Source: JBBCJR01 sp037190805
GTDB lineage: Bacteria > Pseudomonadota > Alphaproteobacteria > Sphingomonadales > Sphingomonadaceae
Assembly: GCA_037190805.1 (NCBI GenBank)
Contig: JBBCJR010000009.1
Location: 1 to 64,000 of the forward strand
Direction of reading: 5' to 3'
Length of the DNA stretch: 64,000 bases
The position numbers and the translations under genes were made by a program. Of the stretch, positions 1-8,433 are shown one piece after another; the stretch's first letter is position 1; each line of letters begins with the position of its first letter. A model generated the notes under the pieces. It was not told the origin of the DNA, ran no database searches, and worked only from the letters and a program-made list of their open reading frames with translations.

Positions 1-68
1 CCCCCCGCCGGCATGTCAGGGCCAGGGACGCTTCCGCTCGAAGTCGCCAGACTCTAAGACCACCCTCC

Positions 69-2525
69 CTGTCTTACCCCGTCGAGGCCGTCCTTCCCGA
101 TCTCATCGCCCACCTCGATGCTGGATCGAACGCGGTCCTGATCGCGCCACCGGGGGCCGGCAAGACCACCATCGTCCCGCCCGCATTGCAGACCCGGCCG
201 TGGGCGACCGGCACCATCCTGCTCCTGTCGCCCCGCCGCCTCGCAGCGCGCGCCGCCGCGGAACGGATGGCCGCGATGACCGGAGAGGCGGTCGGCCGGA
301 CGATCGGCTATCGAACCCGCCTCGACAGCAAGGTGTCGGCGGCGACGCGGGTCGAGGTGGTGACCGAGGGCATCTTCACCCGCCGCATCCTCGCCGACCC
401 GGAGCTTGCCGGTGTCTCGGCCGTGCTGTTCGACGAAGCGCATGAGCGCAGCCTTGACGGCGACCTCGGCCTCGCCCTTGCCCTTGAGGCGCAGGAGGCG
501 CTGCGCCCCGACCTCCGGCTGCTGGTCATGTCGGCGACGCTCGATGGCGCGGCCTATGCGCGACTGATGCCCGGCGCGGCGGTGATCGAGAGCGCGGGCC
601 GCGCTTTCCCGCTGACGCATCACTATCTTGGCCGACGCGCCGACGAACGGATCGAGGATGCCGCCGCCGCCGCCATCCACCGCGCGCTGGCAGAGGAGGA
701 CGGCAGCATCCTCATCTTCCTGCCCGGCGTTGCCGAGATCGAACGCACCGCCGAGCGGCTGCGCGTGCCGGCCGGGACCGAGATCCACCGCCTGCATGGC
801 ACTCTGGATCCCGCCGGACAGCGGGCTGCGATCGCACCGGCATCTACCGGCCGCCGCAAGGTCGTGCTCGCCACCTCGATCGCGGAAACCAGCATCACGA
901 TCGACGGCGTTCGCATCGTTATCGATTCCGGTCTCAGCCGCCGTCCCCGCTACGATCGGGGTGCCGGTGTCACCCGGCTCGTCACCGAACGCGCCAGCCG
1001 CGCCGCCGTCGACCAGCGCGCGGGCCGTGCCGGACGCACCGCCCCCGGCATCGTCTATCGCCTGTGGGACGAGGCCCAGACCCGCAGCCTGCCCGCCTAT
1101 GACCCGCCCGAGATCACGGAGGCCGACCTGTCAGGCCTCAGCCTCGACCTTGCATTGTGGGGTGTCGGCGATCCCGCGATGCTGGCCTGGCTCGACCCAC
1201 CTCCCGCCGCCGGCATCGCCGAAGCACGCGACAGGCTGAAACTGCTGGGCGCGATTGACGCCGATGGGCGGGTGACCGCGCATGGCGAGGCGATCGCCCG
1301 CTTGCCGCTCGCGCCGCGTCTTGCCCATATGCTGATCGCAGCGCGAGACCACGGCATCGGCGCCACCGCCGCGCAGGTCGCGGTCCTGCTGGGGGAACGC
1401 GGTCTCGGGGGGCCGGGTGCCGATGCCGACCTGCGACTACGCCGCTTCGCCGACGAGCGCGGCCCCCGCGCCACTGCTGCGCGCCGGCTGGCGGATCGTT
1501 GGTTGGCGCTGGCCGGGAACGGCAGCGACGCTAGCCCCCCTGCAGATGCAGTGGGCATGGCGATTGCGCTCGCCTATCCGGAACGGGTCGCCCGGCGGCG
1601 GACGGGCGATGGCGGCGACTATGCCAGCGTCGGCGGACGCGGCTTCCGCCTCGACCCGGCGGACCCGCTGGCCCGCGCCGAATGGCTGGCGGTGGCCGAA
1701 GTCCAGGGCGCGGCCCAGGGCGCCCGTATTCTTGCGGCGGCCGAGATCGACGCCGTCACCGTCGAAGCACTGTTCGCCGACCGGATCGACCTCCGCCGCG
1801 ACGTCCGCTTCGATGCCGCGACGGGCGGCGTGACGGCCGAACGGCGACGAATGCTGGGCTCCCTCACCCTCGGGCGCAGCGCCGATCCTGACACGCCAGC
1901 CGAGACCATCGCCGACGCGTTGTTGGCCGGGCTGGCGGCGGAAGGACTGGATCAACTGTCCTGGGGCGATGCCGCGATCGCGCTGCGCCAGCGGACCGCC
2001 GCCGCCCGTGCTGCCGGCTTCGACCTGCCGGCGCTCGACGACGGCGCTCTGACCGCCGACCTCGCTGACTGGGCAGGGCCCCTGCTGGCCGGTCGGCGGC
2101 GGTTGGACGCCATCCCGCCCGCCGCGCTTCACGACGCGCTCCTCGCCCGCCTCGGCTGGCCGGCGCAATCCTTGCTCGACCGGCTCGCGCCGCCGCGCCT
2201 CTCGACCCCGGCGGGCACCAGTCATGCGATCGACTATGGGGCGGAAGGCGGTCCGACCGTGACCGTGCGCGTCCAGGAACTATTTGGCCTCGCCCGCCAC
2301 CCGACCGTCATGGACGGCCGGGTGCCTCTGATACTGTCCCTCACGTCGCCGGCCGGGCGGCCCATCCAGACCACCCGCGACCTGCCCGGCTTCTGGAGCG
2401 GCAGCTGGCGCGATGTCGCCAAGGACATGCGGGGACGTTATCCACGTCATCCGTGGCCGGAAGACCCCGCCAGCGCCGTCGCCACCACCCGCACCAAGCG
2501 CGCCGACGCACGCCGATCCTCTTGA
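69..2525 (+). CDS. hrpB: ATP-dependent helicase HrpB (DEAH box)
   Basis: DEAH-box superfamily 2 helicase of the HrpB family; the physiological RNA substrate is not settled. Visible motifs are Walker A (APPGAGKTT, residues about 26-34), DEAH (about 122-125), SAT (about 155) and motif VI (QRAGRAGRT, about 315), followed by the winged-helix and HrpB-specific C-terminal parts. Counted from a CTG codon at 69 (L-S-Y-P-V-E), the protein is 818 aa, close to the roughly 810 aa usual for the family. No ATG, GTG or TTG occurs in frame between the left edge and the first TTG at 186, which lies downstream of Walker A and cannot be the start. The frame is open to the window edge, so a start outside the window is also possible. 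Family assignment is secure; the start is uncertain. Confidence 0.9.
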   Translation: MSYPVEAVLPDLIAHLDAGSNAVLIAPPGAGKTTIVPPALQTRPWATGTILLLSPRRLAARAAAERMAAMTGEAVGRTIGYRTRLDSKVSAATRVEVVTEGIFTRRILADPELAGVSAVLFDEAHERSLDGDLGLALALEAQEALRPDLRLLVMSATLDGAAYARLMPGAAVIESAGRAFPLTHHYLGRRADERIEDAAAAAIHRALAEEDGSILIFLPGVAEIERTAERLRVPAGTEIHRLHGTLDPAGQRAAIAPASTGRRKVVLATSIAETSITIDGVRIVIDSGLSRRPRYDRGAGVTRLVTERASRAAVDQRAGRAGRTAPGIVYRLWDEAQTRSLPAYDPPEITEADLSGLSLDLALWGVGDPAMLAWLDPPPAAGIAEARDRLKLLGAIDADGRVTAHGEAIARLPLAPRLAHMLIAARDHGIGATAAQVAVLLGERGLGGPGADADLRLRRFADERGPRATAARRLADRWLALAGNGSDASPPADAVGMAIALAYPERVARRRTGDGGDYASVGGRGFRLDPADPLARAEWLAVAEVQGAAQGARILAAAEIDAVTVEALFADRIDLRRDVRFDAATGGVTAERRRMLGSLTLGRSADPDTPAETIADALLAGLAAEGLDQLSWGDAAIALRQRTAAARAAGFDLPALDDGALTADLADWAGPLLAGRRRLDAIPPAALHDALLARLGWPAQSLLDRLAPPRLSTPAGTSHAIDYGAEGGPTVTVRVQELFGLARHPTVMDGRVPLILSLTSPAGRPIQTTRDLPGFWSGSWRDVAKDMRGRYPRHPWPEDPASAVATTRTKRADARRSS

Positions 2526-2581
2526 CGCCCCGGCGCGCGCGCGCCAAGCGATGCGGACAGTATTGACGGACCTGGACGAAC

Positions 2582-2860
2582 ATGACCGCGCGCATCATCC
2601 AACGCACCAAGAACGCCATGCAATCCGGCCGTGCCCGGTGCGGGGAATGGCGGCTGGAGTTCGCCCCCGCGGAGCCGCGTCGTCCAGACCCGCTCACCGG
2701 CTGGGCCGGATCGGGGGACACGAAAGCCCAGCTGTTCCTCGACTTTCCGACGCTGGATGCCGCCCGCGCCTATGCCGAACGCGAGGGAGTGGACTATGTC
2801 GTCATTCCGGCTGCGCCGCGGCAGGTGAAGATCCGCACCTATGCGGACAACTTCCTCTGA
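2582..2860 (+). CDS. NADH dehydrogenase (complex I) accessory subunit, NDUFS4-like
   Basis: A 92-residue protein of the ETC complex I subunit conserved region family (the bacterial counterpart of NDUFS4/18 kDa), found in alphaproteobacteria and mitochondria. Diagnostic features are the N-terminal R-I-I-Q-R-x-K-N-A-M-Q-S-G-R-A run, the W-R-L-E-F segment, the middle G-W-x-x-S-x-D-T stretch and the C-terminal I-R-x-Y-A-D-N-F. It would sit on the cytoplasmic peripheral arm of complex I. It stands alone between hrpB and tRNA-Arg; the ATG at 2582 gives the full family length. Confidence 0.85.
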   Translation: MTARIIQRTKNAMQSGRARCGEWRLEFAPAEPRRPDPLTGWAGSGDTKAQLFLDFPTLDAARAYAEREGVDYVVIPAAPRQVKIRTYADNFL

Positions 2861-2882
2861 CACCTCGCATGGCGATGGAGCA

Positions 2883-2959
2883 GGCCCCGTAGCTCAACTG
2901 GATAGAGCATTCGCCTTCTAAGCGAATGGTTGCGTGTTCGAGTCACGCCGGGGTCACCA
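2883..2959 (+). tRNA. tRNA-Arg (anticodon TCT)
   Basis: Cloverleaf of 77 nt. The acceptor stem GGCCCCG pairs with CGGGGTC (one G-U pair), followed by discriminator A and an encoded CCA. The anticodon stem-loop TTCGC-CTTCTAA-GCGAA gives anticodon TCT (reads AGA/AGG), and the T-loop is GTTCGAGTC. The last 17 nt of this gene plus 7 nt beyond it recur at 5428, which suggests an integration site. Confidence 0.96.
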
Positions 2960-2966
2960 AATCAAT
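2943..2966 (+). repeat. att-like repeat, left copy (tRNA-Arg 3' end)
   Basis: 24 nt covering the last 17 nt of tRNA-Arg and 7 nt beyond. It matches 5428-5451 at 21 of 24 positions without gaps, with an identical 13-nt core TCACCAAATCAAT (2954-2966). A tRNA 3' end repeated downstream is the usual footprint of site-specific integration. Confidence 0.6.
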
Positions 2967-3224
2967 AATTTCAGTAGCTTACGCCTATTCTCACTCTGGT
3001 TGATTCGTAGCTGTCCACAATCGCCACCGAGCATGATTTCGGAGCTGAGCGGATCAATCGTCAGCTGGTCGATCTTGACGGCCTCTCACGCATATCGTCG
3101 ACGCGAACGGCATCAGAAACGCCCAAGATAATATCTCCGGCATTTTCCGCCGTGGAATGGATTTTGCGCCAGGTTCGTAAACCCATGGAGGCCCCATGTA
3201 GGGCAGTGCCAGCGGAGAGATAGT

Positions 3225-3962
3225 TTGCTTCCCCTCCATCATGTTGCGTGGCGCCATCTGGCCGCCTGGTCCGTCATATCATTTGTCACCCTGGGATTTT
3301 TTCCGGCTCAAGCGCAGGAGTATCCTCACATTCCTGAACCCATGATCTTCGACATGATGCGCCCTTTGGGAGCGAAGCGCGGCGAACTGGAAGTCAATAC
3401 GCTGGGCACCCTGCCTCTGTCCGGCAATGGCCAGCAGATGCATTGGGCGCCGGAGGTGGAATATGCCTTTGCCGATGGATGGGCGGTGGAGTTTGAGTTG
3501 CCGTTCGAGGGCCGCCGTCTTGCCGAGCTCAAGGTCGGCCTACAGGCCAGTTTCGGATCGTCCAACGATGGCCGCCTGGTCCACGGCATCCAGTATTTCG
3601 GAGTGTACGATCGCGCTCATCGCAGCTATCGCAGCACCGTCGCCTATATGATTGGGCATCGCTTCAACGATCGCTGGAGCATGATGAGCATGGTCGGGCT
3701 TGCGGACGTCAGCGCTAGGAGGGCAAGCGGACGTAACGGCGCGATCATCAATCATTCGACGTTTTTCGACCTATCCGACCACTCTGTCGCCGGCCTCGAG
3801 ATTAACTATCTCGGCGGACGGGAGGGTCATATCCTTGTCATGCCACAATGGCATCAAAGACTATCCAGCATGACCAATGTGCAGTTGGGCATTGGCATCG
3901 AGAAAGGCCGGCACGATGCCGTGCGTCCCAAGGCGGGGGCCCGGTTGATCCGGGAATTCTAA
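3225..3962 (+). CDS. Predicted outer-membrane beta-barrel protein (uncharacterised)
   Basis: A 245-residue secreted protein with an N-terminal hydrophobic signal segment ending at A-Q-A-Q (about residue 31). The mature part alternates short polar turns with amphipathic strands (for example V-E-Y-A-F-A-D-G-W-A-V-E-F-E-L), like small outer-membrane barrels of the porin or phenol-degradation MetA type. No specific function is recognised. The start is the TTG at 3225; GGAGAGA lies 11-17 nt upstream. It precedes the ECF sigma/anti-sigma pair by about 155 nt and could be a target of, or sensor partner for, that pair; this is inference from position only. Located inside the segment bounded by tRNA-Arg repeats. 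Confidence 0.55.
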   Translation: MLPLHHVAWRHLAAWSVISFVTLGFFPAQAQEYPHIPEPMIFDMMRPLGAKRGELEVNTLGTLPLSGNGQQMHWAPEVEYAFADGWAVEFELPFEGRRLAELKVGLQASFGSSNDGRLVHGIQYFGVYDRAHRSYRSTVAYMIGHRFNDRWSMMSMVGLADVSARRASGRNGAIINHSTFFDLSDHSVAGLEINYLGGREGHILVMPQWHQRLSSMTNVQLGIGIEKGRHDAVRPKAGARLIREF

Positions 3963-4118
3963 GACCGCCCGACGGTCGTGGGAATAAAATGCCATCCCGA
4001 GCCGTAAACAACCATGACCGTAACCGATTCGTCGCGTTCGGGGGCACTGTCCTCAAAAGTCCAGCCTGTCGAGCCAGGCTGCCTCGAAACGGATTGGCCG
4101 GCCAAGGTGAACCATAGC

Positions 4119-4631
4119 ATGCCCTCGTCCTTTGCCCTGCCTGGTGATCTCGCCGCCATGCGGCGCTATGCTCGTTCCCTCGCACGGAACGAACATGACG
4201 CCGACGATATCGTGCAGGAGGCGCTACTGCGCGCCATCGAACGTCAGGACACGTTTCAACCCGGCAGGTCGCAAAGGCGCTGGCTGCTGGCGATTGTGCA
4301 CAATGTGTTCGTGACCAGGAAACGCAAGGAGGCCGCCGAAGCACGCCGCGACGATAGGTTCGCGGAAACGCTGCTGGCGCGTCTCGACCCGGAGCAGGAA
4401 ATGATCGCGCGGCTGAATGAAGTCGCACAGGCCTTTTCCGTCCTGTCCGATCAGCAGCGGGCAGTGCTGCACCTCGTCGCCGTGGAGGGACTGAGCTATC
4501 AGGAAGCGGCCGACGTTCTGGATGTTCCGGTCGGCACGATCATGTCACGGCTTAGTCGCGCCCGTTCGGCATTGCGGCAACGAGACTGCGGACCGGAACT
4601 ACGTGTCGTAGGGGGGCGGGATGACAAGTGA
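4119..4631 (+). CDS. ECF-type RNA polymerase sigma factor
   Basis: A 170-residue ECF sigma factor. Region 2 is visible in the first 70 residues (R-R-Y-A-R-S-L-A-R-N-E-H-D-A-D-D-I-V-Q-E, then W-L-L-A-I-V-H-N). Region 4 is the C-terminal HTH (L-S-Y-Q-E-A-A-D-V-L-D-V-P-V-G-T-I-M-S-R-L). The ATG at 4119 is preferred over the in-frame ATG at 4014 because AAGGTGA lies about 8 nt upstream and the family's N-terminus begins here. The gene overlaps the anti-sigma gene by 11 nt, so the pair is very probably translationally coupled. Confidence 0.88.
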   Translation: MPSSFALPGDLAAMRRYARSLARNEHDADDIVQEALLRAIERQDTFQPGRSQRRWLLAIVHNVFVTRKRKEAAEARRDDRFAETLLARLDPEQEMIARLNEVAQAFSVLSDQQRAVLHLVAVEGLSYQEAADVLDVPVGTIMSRLSRARSALRQRDCGPELRVVGGRDDK

Positions 4632-5355
4632 TGAACCGCTGCCAGGAGAAATCGAAGCCTATGTCAGCGGACAGCTCGACACTAGCCGGAAGTTCATCGT
4701 CGAAACCCATTTGTCCCGTCATCCGGACCAGGCCGCAAAGGTCATGGCGGAACTAGGAACCACCAGCGCGCTCAAGCTCATCCTCGGGACGACTGAGCCG
4801 GGCGACGAGATGCCCGCTCACGGCTTTGACAAGCCTAGGAAGTTAGCAACGAAGCCGTTATGGTGCCGACCTGGCCCGCTGACCGGCCTGGCAGCAACGA
4901 TCATCGCCGGCCTCATGCTTATCGGCCTGCTCCCGCAGATGCGTGCGCCCGAGTATGTGGGATATGCTGTTAACTCTCATCGAATTGCTGCCCTGCGCGC
5001 CAATATGCACTCGCAGATCGAAACGCCTGATTTCGACGCCAACGAGATCATATCCTCTACCCAGATCGCCATGCCTAAATTGCCCGCTGACTGGAACATC
5101 ACCGACGTGCAGCTTTTCCCTACACCGAAAGGCCCGGCGCTACTCGTCGCACTGAAGACATCGACTGGCCAGCCGCTCTCATTATTTGCCATTCGCGAGC
5201 GCACGGGCGCGCCAAACCGGCCGGATGCCGTGCGGGAGGGTGCGCAATCCGTAGCCTATTGGCAGCACGGAGACATGTCCTATGCTCTTACGGGAGAGAC
5301 TGAGCCGGTTGCGATCGATGCGACTGCGGAGGCCTTGTCCCGAAGCTGGCTGTAG
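4621..5355 (+). CDS. Anti-sigma factor, single-pass membrane protein
   Basis: A 244-residue protein with a cytoplasmic helical N-terminal domain (residues 1-80; begins P-G-E-I-E-A-Y-V-S-G-Q-L-D), one membrane segment (about 85-106; G-L-A-A-T-I-I-A-G-L-M-L-I-G-L-L-P) and a periplasmic C-terminal domain (about 110-244). This is the layout of membrane anti-sigma factors (RsiW/ChrR-like without obvious zinc Cys ligands). Its ATG lies inside the 3' end of the sigma gene. It would hold the ECF factor inactive until an envelope signal; the signal is unknown. Confidence 0.75.
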   Translation: MTSDEPLPGEIEAYVSGQLDTSRKFIVETHLSRHPDQAAKVMAELGTTSALKLILGTTEPGDEMPAHGFDKPRKLATKPLWCRPGPLTGLAATIIAGLMLIGLLPQMRAPEYVGYAVNSHRIAALRANMHSQIETPDFDANEIISSTQIAMPKLPADWNITDVQLFPTPKGPALLVALKTSTGQPLSLFAIRERTGAPNRPDAVREGAQSVAYWQHGDMSYALTGETEPVAIDATAEALSRSWL

Positions 5356-5722
5356 ATGCACGTCAGCTTCCGGCCCACGGACGTTTCCGAACACCAGCCG
5401 ATTATCGTCATTCCGCGCGCGCGGCCCTCACGCAAGGCTCACCAAATCAATCTTTCGGCGACTTGGACCCAAGCTTCATAATTTCGCCCTCTGGACAAAC
5501 GCCCTCTAGGGGCCGTGTCAAAACGCGATCCTGACTGAATGCTACCTTCGCAACGATCGATAGGTTGTCGGCAGGCACTTTGGCGAGCGTATGGCTCGAT
5601 GCTAATGCTGAAACACTATGCAAGGCATCCTGATTACTGGGCAGCCATCTCGCGGTCATCAAATCATGTTATCGTCGGATGGTTTCGTCGCTTGCCAGAC
5701 GACTTATGCCGAAGAGAGATTC
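5356..5722. other. Intergenic region with second tRNA-Arg 3'-end copy
   Basis: About 370 nt without a convincing gene. It holds the right att-like repeat (5428-5451). Base composition is lower in GC than the surrounding genes. No complete transposase or integrase is visible. The end supplies the ribosome binding site (GAAGAGAGA) of the FkbM methyltransferase. Confidence 0.6.
5428..5451 (+). repeat. att-like repeat, right copy
   Basis: A direct repeat of the tRNA-Arg 3' end at 2943-2966. TCACGC, then a 5-nt variable stretch (AAGGC instead of CGGGG), then the identical 13-nt core TCACCAAATCAAT. Together the copies enclose 2967-5427. Confidence 0.6.
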
Positions 5723-6463
5723 ATGACCAAACTATCGTGGTATCGTGCTGCAGTATCAAACTTGGGCCCGTTCCATTTACTTAGGAGGCAAGTGAACAAG
5801 AGGTGGTCTCGCAAGCCGCTGGTTATGGCTACCAGCAAATATTTAAATTATCCGGTGCGCTACAGGCGGGGAACCAGTGATCTTAATGTTTTCGATCAGA
5901 TTTTTGTTGAAAGAGAATATAACTGCCTGGATAGCGTAGGAAATCTCGATCTCATTATCGACTGCGGCGCGAACGTGGGATTCTCATCAGCCTATTTTCT
6001 TTCCCAACATCCCAATGCCTCCATCATTGCGATTGAGCCCGATCCAGATAATTTTGCGTTGCTGGAGCGTAACGTCGCTCCCTACGGCAGCCGCGTTAAT
6101 TGCATCCGCGCCGCCATATGGCCCACATGCACCCAAGTCCGGCTCACGGCCTCAACCACGAGGCCCGGCGATGAATGGGGCCGCCAGGTCGAAGCAGACG
6201 CTGCGGGAGATATTCAGGCAATCGATATTCCAACCCTGCTCGCGAAGAGCGGTGCCGATCGCATTTCCCTGTTGAAGATCGATATCGAGGGCGCGGAAGC
6301 AGAATTGTTCGCGAGCGGAACCGAAGCTTGGCTTCCCAATGTCGACACGCTGGTCATCGAGATTCACGGACAACATTGCGGCGAGATTGTTCATTCCGCC
6401 ATCGCAGGCGAAGGCTTCAATGTGACCAGTTGTGGTGAATTGACCGTCTGCCGACGCTCTTGA
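5723..6463 (+). CDS. FkbM family methyltransferase
   Basis: A 246-residue SAM-dependent methyltransferase of the FkbM family. Motif I is D-C-G-A-N-V-G-F-S-S-A-Y-F, followed by A-I-E-P-D (motif II acidic residue) and L-L-K-I-D-I-E-G-A-E, the FkbM post-motif. Substrates in this family are usually sugar or secondary-metabolite hydroxyls; the one here is unknown. The ATG at 5723 is preferred over the in-frame start at 5618 because GAAGAGAGA lies just upstream. The gene is less GC-rich than its neighbours and lies beside the tRNA-Arg-associated segment, so horizontal acquisition is plausible. Confidence 0.8.
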   Translation: MTKLSWYRAAVSNLGPFHLLRRQVNKRWSRKPLVMATSKYLNYPVRYRRGTSDLNVFDQIFVEREYNCLDSVGNLDLIIDCGANVGFSSAYFLSQHPNASIIAIEPDPDNFALLERNVAPYGSRVNCIRAAIWPTCTQVRLTASTTRPGDEWGRQVEADAAGDIQAIDIPTLLAKSGADRISLLKIDIEGAEAELFASGTEAWLPNVDTLVIEIHGQHCGEIVHSAIAGEGFNVTSCGELTVCRRS

Positions 6464-6539
6464 TTCTCTTTCGTTCGGCTCGTGCCGCAGGCATGTCAGC
6501 GCGCATTGAGCTTGCGCGCGGCAGGCCGCGCTGTACGCC

Positions 6540-8315
6540 TCACTCCCCGGCCAGCGCCCCGTCTCCAAGTCGCAGCCGGGCCAGCTTGGCATAAAGCGTT
6601 TTCCGGCTGATCCCGAGCGCGGCGGCGGCTTCGCTCTTGTTGCCGTTCGCGCGCTGGATCGCCGCGAGCACCGCTTCGGGCGCATGCCGAGACTGCGGAC
6701 GCTCCCACTGACCGGCCGCCAGTCGACTGGACAGAACGAACTGCGTGCCGCGCAAGATCGGTCCATCCTCCAGAATAGCCGCGCGGGCGATCACCTGACG
6801 CAGTTCGCGGATATTTCCGGGCCAGCCATGCGCGGCGAGCGCGCGCTCGAACTGTTCATCCATCGACAATGCCGGCATCGAGAGCTCGGCCGCGATCTTC
6901 TGCAGGAATGCGCCGGTCAGGATCGGCAAATCGTCCAGCCGCTCCCGTAGCGGCGGGATTTCCAGCGTGACCGTGCTGAGGCGGTAATAAAGATCCGATC
7001 GAAACAGCCCCTGCTCGACCAGGCTGGCCAGGGCACGGTTGGTCGCCGCGATGACTCTAACGTTGAGCGGGATCGGATTGTCGCCGCCTACGCGCACCAC
7101 CTCGCGCTGTTGCAGCACGCGAAGCAGCGCCACCTGGGCAGCGGGACTGAGGTCCGCGATTTCGTCCAGCAACAGGGTGCCCCGATTGGCCAGCTCGAAC
7201 TTGCCGATCCGCCGACGGTCCGCGCCCGTGAATGCACCCCGCTCGTGACCGAACAACTCGCTTTCCAGCAGGCCTGGCGGAATCGCACCGCAGTTCAACG
7301 TGATGAACGGTTGTTTCGAGCGCGGGCTGAGATCGTGGATCAGGCTCGCCGCCAGTTCCTTACCGACCCCCGTTTCGCCTTCGATCACCACATTGACGTC
7401 GAATGGCGCCACCCGTTCGATCGTGGACAGCATCTGCTGGAATGCAGGGGAGCGACCCAGCATCTCACGCCGGCCCGGTTCGGTCCGATCCGTATCGCCC
7501 AGCCTCAAGGTCTTGCAACGGCGTACGAAGTTGGAGGTAATAGCCTGAACCGGCAGACGCTCGAACACCGAACCGCCGGCAATGCCATCCACCTTTGCCT
7601 GGCGGAACAGGGTCCCGAAATCCTCGACGTCGGTAAAGGGCCCGCCATAGCTGAGGCGAAGCGGCGCGAATGGCGCGGCATCGAGCGCAGACACCATCCG
7701 ATTGATGTGGATGAGAGAATCCTGAAGTCTGTCGCGCCGGTCGCCGATCGCGGAGCGCTGCGGCGTCAGGCCGGCATTGATGATATAGGCATCGATGCCC
7801 TCGCCGGCGAAACGGCGGGCATCATCGACATCCAGCACGAAGGCGAAGGTGGCCAGCCCCCGGTTCCGGGCGCGACGCAGCAGGTCGATCTCGGTCGAAA
7901 GGCCACACCCCTCCTCCTCGAACGCAGCCCGTATCCTGCCGTCGATGAAGCCGACGGTCGGCCAGTTGGTGATTCCCTGCACCCCCATCCGCTGCAACTG
8001 ATCCAGCCGCGCGTCGACGTCGATCGTCGGATCGCTGGCCAGCACGCCCGCCACCACTGGCAGGCGTCCCGCATTGGGCAGGATATGGCGACGAAGCAAC
8101 TCCTCGGTCTGCTCGTTGGCATTGCCATAAGCCAGAAGCGAAGCCAGCGAGCCATGGCCGAGGCTGCGATAGAGACCGGCGTTCAAGGCCAGCAGGACAT
8201 TGGCCCCCGCCTCCACCGCATATTGCGCGATCTGACCGGAGCCAGCGGAAACAGCGAGAACCGGGGAGCCCGTTTGATGCGCCTCGCGCGCAAGTTCACG
8301 AACCAGCGGATGCAT
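6540..8315 (-). CDS. Sigma-54 activator with PEP hydrolase-like TIM-barrel sensor domain
   Basis: A 591-residue transcription activator. Residues about 10-272 form a TIM barrel of the phosphoenolpyruvate hydrolase-like family (COG5564 type), clearly paralogous to the enzyme encoded at 9764: shared G-S-L-x-x-L-L-A-Y-G-N-A-N-E, F/W-P-T-V-G-x-I-D-G, E-I-D-L, D-V-x-x-A-R and E-R-L-P. Residues about 285-515 are the sigma-54 AAA+ domain (Walker A GETGVGKE 313-320; GAFTGA 360-365; Walker B LLLDEIADL 381-389). Residues about 545-590 are a Fis-type HTH. In the sensor, the enzyme's His182 and His225 are replaced by Asn180 and Tyr223, so it probably binds a ligand rather than catalyses. Divergent from the operon starting at 8516, which has a matching -24/-12 promoter; it very probably activates that operon. 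Confidence 0.92.
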   Translation of the reverse strand: MHPLVRELAREAHQTGSPVLAVSAGSGQIAQYAVEAGANVLLALNAGLYRSLGHGSLASLLAYGNANEQTEELLRRHILPNAGRLPVVAGVLASDPTIDVDARLDQLQRMGVQGITNWPTVGFIDGRIRAAFEEEGCGLSTEIDLLRRARNRGLATFAFVLDVDDARRFAGEGIDAYIINAGLTPQRSAIGDRRDRLQDSLIHINRMVSALDAAPFAPLRLSYGGPFTDVEDFGTLFRQAKVDGIAGGSVFERLPVQAITSNFVRRCKTLRLGDTDRTEPGRREMLGRSPAFQQMLSTIERVAPFDVNVVIEGETGVGKELAASLIHDLSPRSKQPFITLNCGAIPPGLLESELFGHERGAFTGADRRRIGKFELANRGTLLLDEIADLSPAAQVALLRVLQQREVVRVGGDNPIPLNVRVIAATNRALASLVEQGLFRSDLYYRLSTVTLEIPPLRERLDDLPILTGAFLQKIAAELSMPALSMDEQFERALAAHGWPGNIRELRQVIARAAILEDGPILRGTQFVLSSRLAAGQWERPQSRHAPEAVLAAIQRANGNKSEAAAALGISRKTLYAKLARLRLGDGALAGE

Positions 8316-8330
8316 CTGTCGACCTTATTC

Positions 8331-8376
8331 TGTTACCCAGGTAACAGCATCCTCACATGATGTGACACTGGTAACA
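8331..8376. promoter_or_regulatory. Paired upstream activator sites
   Basis: A perfect interrupted palindrome TGTTACC-CA-GGTAACA (8331-8346) and a second, imperfect copy TGTGACA-CT-GGTAACA (8361-8376). They lie exactly 30 bp apart (about three helical turns), in the same phase, 58-104 bp upstream of the -24 element. This is the expected layout for binding of a sigma-54 activator oligomer, here the protein encoded at 6540-8315. Confidence 0.75.
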
Positions 8377-8433
8377 ACCCGATTTGGGCCGCGATGTTGG
8401 AATTCATCCGACATTCCGCGGCGATCATCTCTT

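Noticed and set aside
5508..5535. Sequence around GGGGCCGTGTCAAAACGCGATC resembling an IS5-type terminal repeat
   Set aside because: No partner inverted repeat and no transposase frame could be found; similarity is from memory only.
5654..5666. Possible third copy of the tRNA-Arg core (GGTCATCAAATCA)
   Set aside because: One mismatch over 13 nt and no flanking similarity; could be chance.
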